Source of the DNA: Micavibrio sp. UBA5703
GTDB taxonomy: Bacteria; Pseudomonadota; Alphaproteobacteria; Micavibrionales; Micavibrionaceae
Direction: 5' to 3'
Assembly (NCBI GenBank): GCA_002420015.1
Contig: DIHF01000033.1
Span: forward strand, 1-29,998
Length of the DNA: 29,998 nt
Below are positions 8,116 through 14,852 of the stretch, one piece after another (position 1 is the first letter of the stretch; each line of letters starts with the position of its first letter). A model generated the notes under the pieces. It made no database searches. It was not told the DNA's origin and was given only the letters and a program-made list of their open reading frames with translations. The position numbers were made by a program, and so were the translations under genes.

Positions 8116-8685
8116 TTATTCCGAAACCCGGTAGATTTTTGCCTTCGATTCCGACAGTTCCCGCAATTCGCCGTAGCGCGGCAGGACGTAATCGAAAGAC
8201 CCGACCACCTTGCCGGACGACGCATTCACCATGCGAAGATTGATCGGCACATCGCGGCGGTTGGTTTCATAGGTGCCGCCAAGGATAAAGCGCGGTTCTT
8301 TGCGCGTCATGGCAACACCCTTCACCGCGCCGGGAACGGTTTCATCGAGATAGACATTATAGCCAAGCTGCATCAGCCGCGCGCCGACCTGCTCAGGGAT
8401 TTTCTGTCCAAGTTCAGACGTAATTTCCGGCTCGGCCACGAGCGTCAAAGGCTGCACCGAAATAGGCGCGGATTTGGGAACGAAGGCGCTGATTTGCTGC
8501 ACAAGGTAATCGGCAGCGGCATAGTTCTTTTCGGCCAGATTGACATCCTCGCGCTCGAAGACATCCTGCAGCATCGCGCCAGCCCCGGCAGTCACCGCCG
8601 TCCCCGCGTCGATGCAACCGGGCAGCAACAGACAGGATAAAAGAGATGCCAGAACCGCCGCTCTTTTTCTGCCGCCCGTTATCAC
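8116..8685 (-). CDS. FlgO-like outer-membrane lipoprotein
   Basis: 189-residue lipoprotein. A signal peptide ends in the lipobox LLPGC, with the lipidated Cys at residue 24. The mature part contains a FlgO-like domain: NYAAADYLVQQISAF near the start, then a Ser/Val/Pro-rich beta segment and MQLGYNVYLDE, ending in a beta-rich region with a GGTYE strand. FlgO is known from Vibrio as an outer-membrane protein needed for flagellar stability, but no flagellar gene is in the window, so the role here is open. The start is a GTG overlapping the stop of the upstream lipoprotein gene by 4 bases (GTGA), implying coupled translation. The family call is from pattern only. Confidence 0.65.
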   Translation of the reverse strand: MITGGRKRAAVLASLLSCLLLPGCIDAGTAVTAGAGAMLQDVFEREDVNLAEKNYAAADYLVQQISAFVPKSAPISVQPLTLVAEPEITSELGQKIPEQVGARLMQLGYNVYLDETVPGAVKGVAMTRKEPRFILGGTYETNRRDVPINLRMVNASSGKVVGSFDYVLPRYGELRELSESKAKIYRVSE

Positions 8686-9308
8686 TGGTTATGCCCTCCG
8701 CCAGCGGGCTTGGGCGTTGCGGTCAGACCCATATACGAAGCATAGCCATAGGTCGGGACATTATAAAGGTCGCTCACCCGGACAGGGTCGGGCGCAAAGC
8801 CCATGATAAGCGTCAGGACAAGATCACCCTGCTCCGCCTTCTCAGCCGGAAGAAAAGCGCCGTCGCCCTTGGGCGGCTGCGCCACGAATTTCAGCGGCAC
8901 CGCGCCTTGCGGGTTCAGGCTGATGCGGTAGCCGCGCTGGGTCAGCTCCTCGCGCAGCACATGGTCGAAACTGTTGTAAAACGCCCCGCGCTCGGAGGTA
9001 TAGGCACGCGGCGGCGGCGGCATAATATAGATAGCTTGCGAAGGCCTTTCGGTAGCGGCCTCCATCTTGCCGACCAGATCGGCCGCCACGGTGCGAAGCT
9101 GCGCCATCACTTCCGCGTTTTTCTCGGCGCTGTATTCGTAGCCAAGTTCGTGCGCTTCCGGTCCCGGCGGGGATTTGTACGGCTCGTTATAGGAGCTGTA
9201 GCCGCGCCCGACAGGACCCGGATTCCATATCCTGCCGATGTCATCCATATGACAACCGCTTAAGGCGAGGGCAGTTAAAGACAAGAGGGAATAGAATGAA
9301 GCGCGCAT
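8682..9308 (-). CDS. Predicted outer-membrane lipoprotein, partner of the FlgO-like gene
   Basis: Not a family I recognise with confidence. The ATG at 9308 gives MRASFYSLLSLTALALSGC, an ideal lipoprotein signal with lipidated Cys at residue 19; a longer reading upstream (to 9425) would bury it and is rejected. The mature domain (about 190 residues) starts with a Gly/Pro/Tyr-rich linker, then a stretch with AQLRTVAADLVGKM, YIMPPPP, and HVLREELTQRGYRI. This resembles the alpha/beta layout of small outer-membrane assembly lipoproteins that pair with FlgO-like proteins. The C-terminus is Gly/Asn/His rich. It is upstream of and overlaps the FlgO-like gene, so they form a two-gene operon. Confidence 0.7.
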   Translation of the reverse strand: MRASFYSLLSLTALALSGCHMDDIGRIWNPGPVGRGYSSYNEPYKSPPGPEAHELGYEYSAEKNAEVMAQLRTVAADLVGKMEAATERPSQAIYIMPPPPRAYTSERGAFYNSFDHVLREELTQRGYRISLNPQGAVPLKFVAQPPKGDGAFLPAEKAEQGDLVLTLIMGFAPDPVRVSDLYNVPTYGYASYMGLTATPKPAGGGHNQ

Positions 9309-9653
9309 GGAAACCTGCTGGGTTTTTATAATCGACTTGGCCAGTCTAGCAAGTCTTGGGGGGGAGGTACAGGGGCTTTGAAACGGGCGGGAGAGAGCAT
9401 AAAGACGCCGGAAAACGCTATGCAACCGTTTGATTTGTAATCGCGATTCGAGTTGGTCAGTTCGTTCGTCATTTTTTTATTGGGGGGTGGGGTTTCCCTG
9501 TCGTTGCGGTTCTTTCGTACATCTTTCTCATGACGGCAGCATAGGATATTATTCCTGTATTGTCAAGGGGAGTTTTCACCACCCGCCTTCGCGGCTACGC
9601 CGCTTCGGACGGGCAAGACGAAGACACGAAGGGCACGAAGAGTAATTTCTTCT
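9309..9653. other. Gene-free intergenic stretch
   Basis: No credible gene. The part next to the lipoprotein start should carry its promoter (not resolved). Bases 9478-9493 are T-rich then G-rich. At about 9618-9643 there are three close copies of an ACGAAG/CACGAAG unit, a short repeat seen again at 16751-16760 and 28036-28059. Nothing else stands out. Confidence 0.4.
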
Positions 9654-9717
9654 CCGTCATCACACGCCTTGTGCGTGTGATCCACATGGATTGCACGGAC
9701 GAGCCGTGCAATGACGG
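9654..9717. repeat. Palindromic repeat, CGTCATCACACG / CCGTGCAATGACGG type
   Basis: Two hairpins sit in tandem inside outer arms. CACACGC-CTT-GTGCGTGTG is followed by TTGCACGG-ACGAG-CCGTGCAA; the outer edges are CCGTCAT and ATGACGG. A longer copy lies at 18267-18366. It sits just beyond the 3' end of hldE. Confidence 0.75.
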
Positions 9718-9728
9718 GGGAAAAAATG

Positions 9729-11210
9729 TTAAGCCGCGCGGCCTTTGATTTTGGCGATGGAGGCGGTTGTTGAGTGCCCTTCGGCAAAGGGCATGATGCA
9801 CACCTGACCGCCCGATGCCTTGACCGCCGGGCTTTCGGGGATCTGGCTTTCGGTGTAATCGCCGCCCTTGAAATAAAAATCGGGCTGGAGCTTTTCGATG
9901 AGCGCTATGGCGGTGTTGTCCTGCCCCTCTTTTTCCGCGCCGAACATCACGACCATATCGACGCTCGACAAGGCGGATAAAACGGCGGCGCGCGAAGCCT
10001 CGTCATGCACGGGGCGGCCTTCGCCTTTCAAAATTCTCACCGATGCATCGTGATTGAGGCCGACCACCAGCCGGTCGCATTTTTTGCGCGCCTCGGCCAG
10101 ATAGGAAACATGCCCGACATGCAGCACGTCGAAACAGCCATTGGTAAAACCGATCTTCAATCCCTTGGCTTTCCAGCGCCGCACATTTTCCGCCGCCTCT
10201 TCAGGGGTGCATAATTCCGCCAGCGCCGTAACGCCGTCCAGCGCATCCCGCAATTCCTGCGCCCGCACCGGCGCGGTGCCGACTTTCGACACCACGATGG
10301 AGGCCGCGATATTGGCCAGTGCCGCCGCATCGTTCAGTTCCGCGCCCGCCGCCAGCGCCGCCGCGATGGTGGCGATCACCGTATCGCCCGCGCCGGATAC
10401 GTCGAAGACCTCGATATCTTTCGTGCGCAGGTGCACAGGCTCGCCCTTTTTCTGCACGACGCTCATCCCGTCGCGGGAGCGCGTGGCAACGACGGCCTCG
10501 ACGCCGCTTTGGTCGATGAGTTTGCGTGCTGCTTTGACAATATCTTCGTCGCTATCCAGCCGCGCCTGTCCTGTCGCTTCGGCGAGTTCCTTTTTGTTGG
10601 GCGTGATGACGCTCGCGCCCTTGTAACGCGCATAGTCAAACCCCTTCGGATCGACCAGCACATGAATTTTTTTCGCCCGCGCATTTTCGATCAGGGCGCG
10701 AATGACGTGATCGCTCAGCATCCCCTTGCCGTAGTCGGAAATAATGAGCGCGTCTGCATCCGCAAGAAGTTCTTCGGCCTTTTGCAGCAGGGCTTTTTCC
10801 TTGGCCTGGGAGAGCGGCTGCTTCCGTTCAAAATCCGTGCGCAATAATTGTTGGTGCCCGGCGAGAAAGCGCGTCTTGACGATGGTCGGGCGTTCATCGT
10901 CGATCAGCAAGCCCGCCGTATTAATGTCCAGCGCCTCGGCCAGTTTGCGGATTTCAGAGCCTTCCTTGTCATTGCCGACGACCGAAAGCGCCACGGGTTT
11001 TACGCCCAGACCCGCCAGATTGGCCAGCGTATTCCCCGCCCCGCCCAGCATCGAATTTTCACGGGAAATGGATAAAACAGGCACCGGACTTTCGGGCGAA
11101 ATGCGCTCCACCGCCCCGTAAACGAAGCGGTCGAGCATGATGTCGCCCGCCACCAGAATGCGGGCGGAGGTCATGTTTTTCAGGCATTTTTCAGCGTCGA
11201 AGCGTTCCAT
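9729..11210 (-). CDS. hldE: Bifunctional D-glycero-beta-D-manno-heptose-7-phosphate kinase / heptose-1-phosphate adenylyltransferase HldE
   Basis: Makes ADP-activated heptose for the LPS inner core in the cytoplasm. Residues 1 to about 325 are a ribokinase/PfkB-type sugar kinase: GGAGN at about 56-60 and the catalytic anion-hole motif GAGDT at 273-277. Residues about 345-493 are a nucleotidyltransferase with NGCFD at 357-361 and HVGH at 364-367. Later segments FKGGDYT and EGHSTTASI are typical of the RfaE adenylyltransferase. Length 493 matches fused HldE. It is transcribed alone and divergently from the protease gene at 11386. It shows that the organism makes a heptose-containing LPS core; other LPS genes are not nearby. 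Confidence 0.96.
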   Translation of the reverse strand: MERFDAEKCLKNMTSARILVAGDIMLDRFVYGAVERISPESPVPVLSISRENSMLGGAGNTLANLAGLGVKPVALSVVGNDKEGSEIRKLAEALDINTAGLLIDDERPTIVKTRFLAGHQQLLRTDFERKQPLSQAKEKALLQKAEELLADADALIISDYGKGMLSDHVIRALIENARAKKIHVLVDPKGFDYARYKGASVITPNKKELAEATGQARLDSDEDIVKAARKLIDQSGVEAVVATRSRDGMSVVQKKGEPVHLRTKDIEVFDVSGAGDTVIATIAAALAAGAELNDAAALANIAASIVVSKVGTAPVRAQELRDALDGVTALAELCTPEEAAENVRRWKAKGLKIGFTNGCFDVLHVGHVSYLAEARKKCDRLVVGLNHDASVRILKGEGRPVHDEASRAAVLSALSSVDMVVMFGAEKEGQDNTAIALIEKLQPDFYFKGGDYTESQIPESPAVKASGGQVCIMPFAEGHSTTASIAKIKGRAA

Positions 11211-11385
11211 TTTCCCGTTTTGTTCCCGAAAATTGGCTTTTTTCGTTAAAAACCATGTATTTATGCGCTTTTGTTAATAATTCGTCAATCTTTGTACGGT
11301 CTAATGGAAGATAGGGATAAAAGACCAAGAATAAAAAAATTCGGGCAAACGGCAAAAAAATAAACCAAAACAAAAATAAAAAGGT

Positions 11386-12357
11386 GTGCACGTGTACAAC
11401 AGGGATTGCGGGACGACAACCGGCCATAAGGGCATTTTCACTCGTTTAAAAAGTTATCTGGACCGCAGCCGCCTCGGCGAGCTGCTGGTCATCAAGGGCC
11501 TTATCACGCCCCAGCAGTTGCGCGGCGCACTGACCGAGCAAAAAGAAACCGGCATTCCGCTCGGCCAGATTTTCATGAAGCATGCGATGATCTCGCAGCG
11601 CCAGCTTGTCATGATCCTCAGCCGCCAGATTACCGTGCGCGTATTTGCCGCCATCATGTTCTGCACTTTGTCTTTGGTAAATTTCGGCAGCAAGAAAGCC
11701 CGCGCCGATGTCGTGCGCGACATTCCCGCCATCGTTACCGTTGCCACGGCGGAAACGGGGCCGCAGCTCACAAAAGTCACATCCTACCCCGCCCTGTTCG
11801 GCAGCGCGGAAAAGCAATCTTCGAATTTGGGCGCCTTCACGAAATGGACCGGCATGTTCGCCAAGTTCGAGCGCACCGCCAACGCGCCGACATCCGACAA
11901 GATGATGCGCGAGTGGAAACAAAACCTCAGCGCCTTTCAGGGGCTGGAGCTGCGGGATATGGCCAAAAAGGTCAACGACCTGATGAATTCCAAGAAATAT
12001 ATCAGCGACAATAAAAACTACGGCCAGTCGGATTACTGGGCAACCCCCGTGGAATTTTTCACACGCGGCGGCGACTGCGAGGATTACGCCATTGCCAAAT
12101 ATGCGGCGCTGCGCGCCCTCGGCGTGCCGGAAGAACGGCTGCGCATCGCGATCATCCATGACAAGATCAAAAATATCCCGCACGCGGTTCTGGTGGTCTA
12201 CACCGATCAGGGCGCCTACATTCTCGACAATCAGGTCGATGAGATGAAAAACGCACGTGACGTTTCGCGCTACCGCCCGATCTTCTCGATCAACCGCCAT
12301 GCATGGTGGCTGCACACCGCGCCGAAGTCTTCGACGGTTCTGGCTTCGGTGGATTAA
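11386..12357 (+). CDS. LapG-type transglutaminase-like cysteine protease (BTLCP) with N-terminal MshEN-like domain
   Basis: The C-terminal half is a bacterial transglutaminase-like cysteine protease (DUF920/PF06035, LapG type): catalytic Cys231 in GGDCEDYA, His266 in IPHAVLVVY, Asp281 in YILDNQ. LapG cleaves giant adhesins in the periplasm to release biofilm cells. Here about 80 residues precede the single membrane helix (about 84-100). They read RLGELLVIKGLI ... LRGALTEQ ... LGQIF, which fits the MshEN/T2SSE-N pattern (RLG-x2-L-x3-G ... LG-x2-L), a known c-di-GMP-binding fold. A KKARA-DV sequence after the helix could be a signal cleavage site. The start is GTG at 11386 or 11392 (the latter 8 bases after AAGG). 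No LapD or LapA gene is nearby. Its stop shares TTAA with the opposing gene. Confidence 0.85.
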   Translation: MHVYNRDCGTTTGHKGIFTRLKSYLDRSRLGELLVIKGLITPQQLRGALTEQKETGIPLGQIFMKHAMISQRQLVMILSRQITVRVFAAIMFCTLSLVNFGSKKARADVVRDIPAIVTVATAETGPQLTKVTSYPALFGSAEKQSSNLGAFTKWTGMFAKFERTANAPTSDKMMREWKQNLSAFQGLELRDMAKKVNDLMNSKKYISDNKNYGQSDYWATPVEFFTRGGDCEDYAIAKYAALRALGVPEERLRIAIIHDKIKNIPHAVLVVYTDQGAYILDNQVDEMKNARDVSRYRPIFSINRHAWWLHTAPKSSTVLASVD

Positions 12358-12857
12358 CGCTTAACAAAGCGGGCTTGCTTCGTATCCTTGACGGTTTCCC
12401 CGGCATTGAAGACCTGCGCGTTCATACACACATACACACCGGATTCCATATTCTGCGCGGCGGCAACGGCATAGCCAAGATTAAACCCCGCATCGCTCAT
12501 GGCAAATTCCTTTAAGGGGATCATCGCCCCGACAAGCACCACGACTTTATCCGTTCCGTCCAGATGATTATTTAGAAACTCCGCCGTTTCCGCCATCGTC
12601 ACAGTGCCATGCGTAATAATGACGACATTTGAATTTGCCTTTTTTACAGACTGGGCAATTTGCTCGCGGATACCATCCGTAATATCGCTGCTGTCCTTCA
12701 GGCAAACGACCTCGAATGAATACTCCCCATGAGGTTTGATCTTGTGCCGCATATAATAAGGTATGACCGATTCCTCATTCGGCTCTGCCGTTTCGTTAAC
12801 GGGATTATACGAAGAATCGATCGTGCCACCGGTAATAATGAAATGAATGTCGCTCAT
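12354..12857 (-). CDS. Single-domain asparaginase-like protein (N-terminal asparaginase domain only)
   Basis: The 167 residues match only the N-terminal domain of type I/II L-asparaginases (normally about 330 residues): FIITGGTIDSSY with the nucleophile-type Thr, IITHGTVTMAETAEFL for the second catalytic loop, and VLVGAMIPL ... FNLGYAV. The HGTDTM motif of active enzymes is HGTVTM here, so the Asp that binds the substrate amino group is Val. The C-terminal domain that completes the interface is absent, with no trace of it in the flanking DNA. Stand-alone domains of this length exist in other bacteria, so it is probably a genuine short family rather than a remnant. Activity on Asn is doubtful. 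It follows pyk by 6 bases in one operon. Confidence 0.8.
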   Translation of the reverse strand: MSDIHFIITGGTIDSSYNPVNETAEPNEESVIPYYMRHKIKPHGEYSFEVVCLKDSSDITDGIREQIAQSVKKANSNVVIITHGTVTMAETAEFLNNHLDGTDKVVVLVGAMIPLKEFAMSDAGFNLGYAVAAAQNMESGVYVCMNAQVFNAGETVKDTKQARFVKR

Positions 12858-12863
12858 GGCAGG

Positions 12864-14282
12864 CTATTCCACCTCCGCAATCCTGAGGATATTCGTACTG
12901 CCCGGCGTGCCGAAGGGAACGCCGGCGGTCATCACGAAGCGCTCGCCCTTTTTCGCAAGGCCCTGCGTGCGTACGATCCGCGCGGCATGGGTGGCGGGGC
13001 CGCTGAAATCCTCGACCGTTTCCGGCGCGTGCACGGGCAGGACACCGTAGGAAACCACGAGGCGCCGCGCCACCCGGATATCGGGCGTCAGACACAATAT
13101 CGGCACATTGGGCCGCTGGCGCGCCGAACGCAGAGCCGTCGAGCCGGACATCGTATAAGTCACGATCGCCCTGGCATCCACGTCCTGCGCCACATAATAT
13201 GCCGCAGTTGAAATTGCATCCGACGGATCGCCCAGCGTATCGGGATGGTCGTTTTCCATCATCTGCTGATAGGTTTCATCGGCCTCGGTGCGGCGGGCGA
13301 TACGGTCCATGATCGTCACCGCGTTCACGGGAAATTCCCCCGCCGCCGTTTCCGCCGAGAGCATCACGGCATCCGCCCCGTCATAGACGGCGGTGGCGAC
13401 ATCCGAAGCTTCGGCCCGTGTGGGCCGCGCATTTTTAATCATGGACTCGAGCATCTGCGTGGCGACGACCACCGGCTTTCCGGCATGGCGCACCTGACGG
13501 ATGACGCGCTTTTGCACCGCCGGGACATTTTCGGGCGGAATTTCAACGCCGAGATCCCCCCGCGCCAGCATGATGCCGTCGGCCAGCTTTAAAATATCGT
13601 CGAGCGTTTCCAGCGCCGAGGGTTTCTCGAGTTTCACCATCAACGCCGCCTTGCCGCCGATCAGCTTCTTCGCGGCCCGGACATCTTCAGGTTTTTGCAC
13701 AAAACTTTGCGCGATCCAGTCAACGCCCATATCAAGCGCCGCTTTTAAATCCTTTTTATCCTTGATTGTTAGCGCCGGGACGGGAATCATCGTGCCGGGC
13801 AGATTGAAACCCTTGCGGCCCGACAGATACAAACCTTCAAGAACTTCGCAATCCAGAAACCCTTCGCCCTTTTTAAGAACGCGCACACGCACCTTGCCGT
13901 CATCCAGAAGTATCTCGCTGCCTTTTTTCAGAGCCTTGATAACTTCCGGGTGCGGCAGATTGATTCGGCTGCGGTCGCCCTCGGCCTTGTTCGAATCGAA
14001 TCTGATCTTCATCCCCGCCTTGAGCGCGATAAACCCGTCTTTGAATTCACCGATTCGCAATTTCGGTCCCTGCAAATCGGCCATGATGCCGACCGGATGC
14101 CCGAATTCCTTTTCAAGCTGGCGGATGATTTCAACGGATTTGCGGTGTTCGTCGTGGCTGCCGTGGCTGAAATTGAGGCGGAACAGATCGACGCCTGCTT
14201 TTATCAATTCGCGAATCACAGCCTTCGTATCCGAGGCCGGGCCAAGCGTGGCCACTATTTTGGTTTGTCTTTCACGCCGCAT
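12864..14282 (-). CDS. pyk: Pyruvate kinase
   Basis: Converts PEP and ADP to pyruvate and ATP, the last step of glycolysis. 472 residues, normal length. The N-terminus RQTKIVATLGPAS and FRLNFSHGSHDEH hold the conserved Arg/Asn/Ser substrate residues. The active-site loop LMVKLEKP at about 214-221 has the catalytic Lys217. LARGDLGVEIP at 239-249 carries the Mg-binding Asp, and ATQMLESM at 274-281 is the signature tail. The B domain lies at about 73-160 and the C-terminal allosteric domain at about 345-472. The asparaginase-like gene follows by 6 bases. The ribosome-binding site is weak (AAGAAAG). No dedicated effector site can be read from sequence. Confidence 0.97.
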   Translation of the reverse strand: MRRERQTKIVATLGPASDTKAVIRELIKAGVDLFRLNFSHGSHDEHRKSVEIIRQLEKEFGHPVGIMADLQGPKLRIGEFKDGFIALKAGMKIRFDSNKAEGDRSRINLPHPEVIKALKKGSEILLDDGKVRVRVLKKGEGFLDCEVLEGLYLSGRKGFNLPGTMIPVPALTIKDKKDLKAALDMGVDWIAQSFVQKPEDVRAAKKLIGGKAALMVKLEKPSALETLDDILKLADGIMLARGDLGVEIPPENVPAVQKRVIRQVRHAGKPVVVATQMLESMIKNARPTRAEASDVATAVYDGADAVMLSAETAAGEFPVNAVTIMDRIARRTEADETYQQMMENDHPDTLGDPSDAISTAAYYVAQDVDARAIVTYTMSGSTALRSARQRPNVPILCLTPDIRVARRLVVSYGVLPVHAPETVEDFSGPATHAARIVRTQGLAKKGERFVMTAGVPFGTPGSTNILRIAEVE

Positions 14283-14309
14283 CGTTTTCTTTCTTAATTA
14301 CAAGACTTA

Positions 14310-14392
14310 TTAAACCACAGATAAACACGGATGAACGCAGATATATTGTGACGACTTCATCTGTGCCTATCTGTGTTCATCCGTGGTTAAAA
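14310..14392. repeat. Long imperfect palindrome, TTAACCACAGATAAACACGGAT type
   Basis: The left arm TTTAAACCACAGATAAACAC / GGATGAACGCAGAT is mirrored by ATCTGTGCCTATCTGTGTTC / ATCCGTGGTTAAAA, with about 18 bases between arms. It would form a long hairpin in RNA or single-stranded DNA. A related palindrome is nested inside the 16705-16880 repeat. It lies upstream of pyk and of nrdA. Confidence 0.75.
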
Positions 14393-14396
14393 TGAA

Positions 14397-14433
14397 TGGA
14401 TTGCTTCGCTCCCGGTGGTCGCTCGCAATGACG
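14397..14433. repeat. Palindromic repeat half-element, TGGATTGCTTCG ... CTCGCAATGACG
   Basis: Reads TGGATTGCTTCGCTCCC then GGTCGCTCGCAATGACGG. This is one half of the family seen in full at 27401-27489 and as split halves at 16705-16746 and 16837-16880. It directly follows the 14310-14392 palindrome, 4 bases on. Confidence 0.7.
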
Positions 14434-14732
14434 GATTCTCGATTCGAATATCAAACCCCGATTCAGTGTGCAGCAGATTTTGATGTGAGGGAAGATTCTA
14501 TTTTTAAAAACAAAACCTTGCGCAGAATCGGTGCGTCTAAATACGCCAGCCGCTGCAAAAAAACTGCTCATAGCCACCGGATATTTTCACTGATTATGTT
14601 AATGTTTTGGGTAATTTTATTACTTTTTTCAGGCGGGATAAAACGGCGGGATAACCTGTTTTTTGGTTTTAGATTCAACCTCTTTAGGGGCTGTGGAACG
14701 GCAAAATAGGAATACTATCATGTGGTGACCAT
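14434..14732. other. AT-rich gene-free stretch upstream of nrdA
   Basis: No supportable gene or structured RNA. The base composition is clearly more AT-rich than the flanking genes, with T-rich stretches near 14601-14630. It may contain distal promoter elements of nrdA, but none can be picked out with confidence. Confidence 0.35.
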
Positions 14733-14779
14733 CCACGAGATATAGTATCTTCATAATCAAGAAACACCACGGATTGTGT
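14733..14779 (+). promoter_or_regulatory. Tandem NrdR boxes of nrdA
   Basis: CCACGAGATATAGTAT at 14733-14748 and ACACCACGGATTGTGT at 14764-14779 each match the 16-base NrdR box (ACACWATATATWGTGT) at 12 of 16 positions. Their spacer is 15 bases, so the centres are 31 bases apart, the three-helical-turn spacing known for NrdR pairs. nrdB has a similar pair at 21469-21514. NrdR represses ribonucleotide reductase genes when (d)ATP is plentiful; binding here is inferred. Confidence 0.75.
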
Positions 14780-14852
14780 GTTTTACACATTATTCTACCT
14801 CTTTACTTTCATCCCCAGTGGATACACTATTTTAGTTTAAGGAGCAGTACTC

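Noticed and set aside
9309..9425. Upstream extension of the second lipoprotein to the ATG at 9425
   Set aside because: It would place 39 extra residues in front of a textbook lipoprotein signal peptide beginning at 9308.
12354..12857. Asparaginase-like gene as a truncated pseudogene
   Set aside because: The frame is intact, tightly spaced after pyk, ends in a clean stop, and the following DNA has no remnant of the C-terminal domain.
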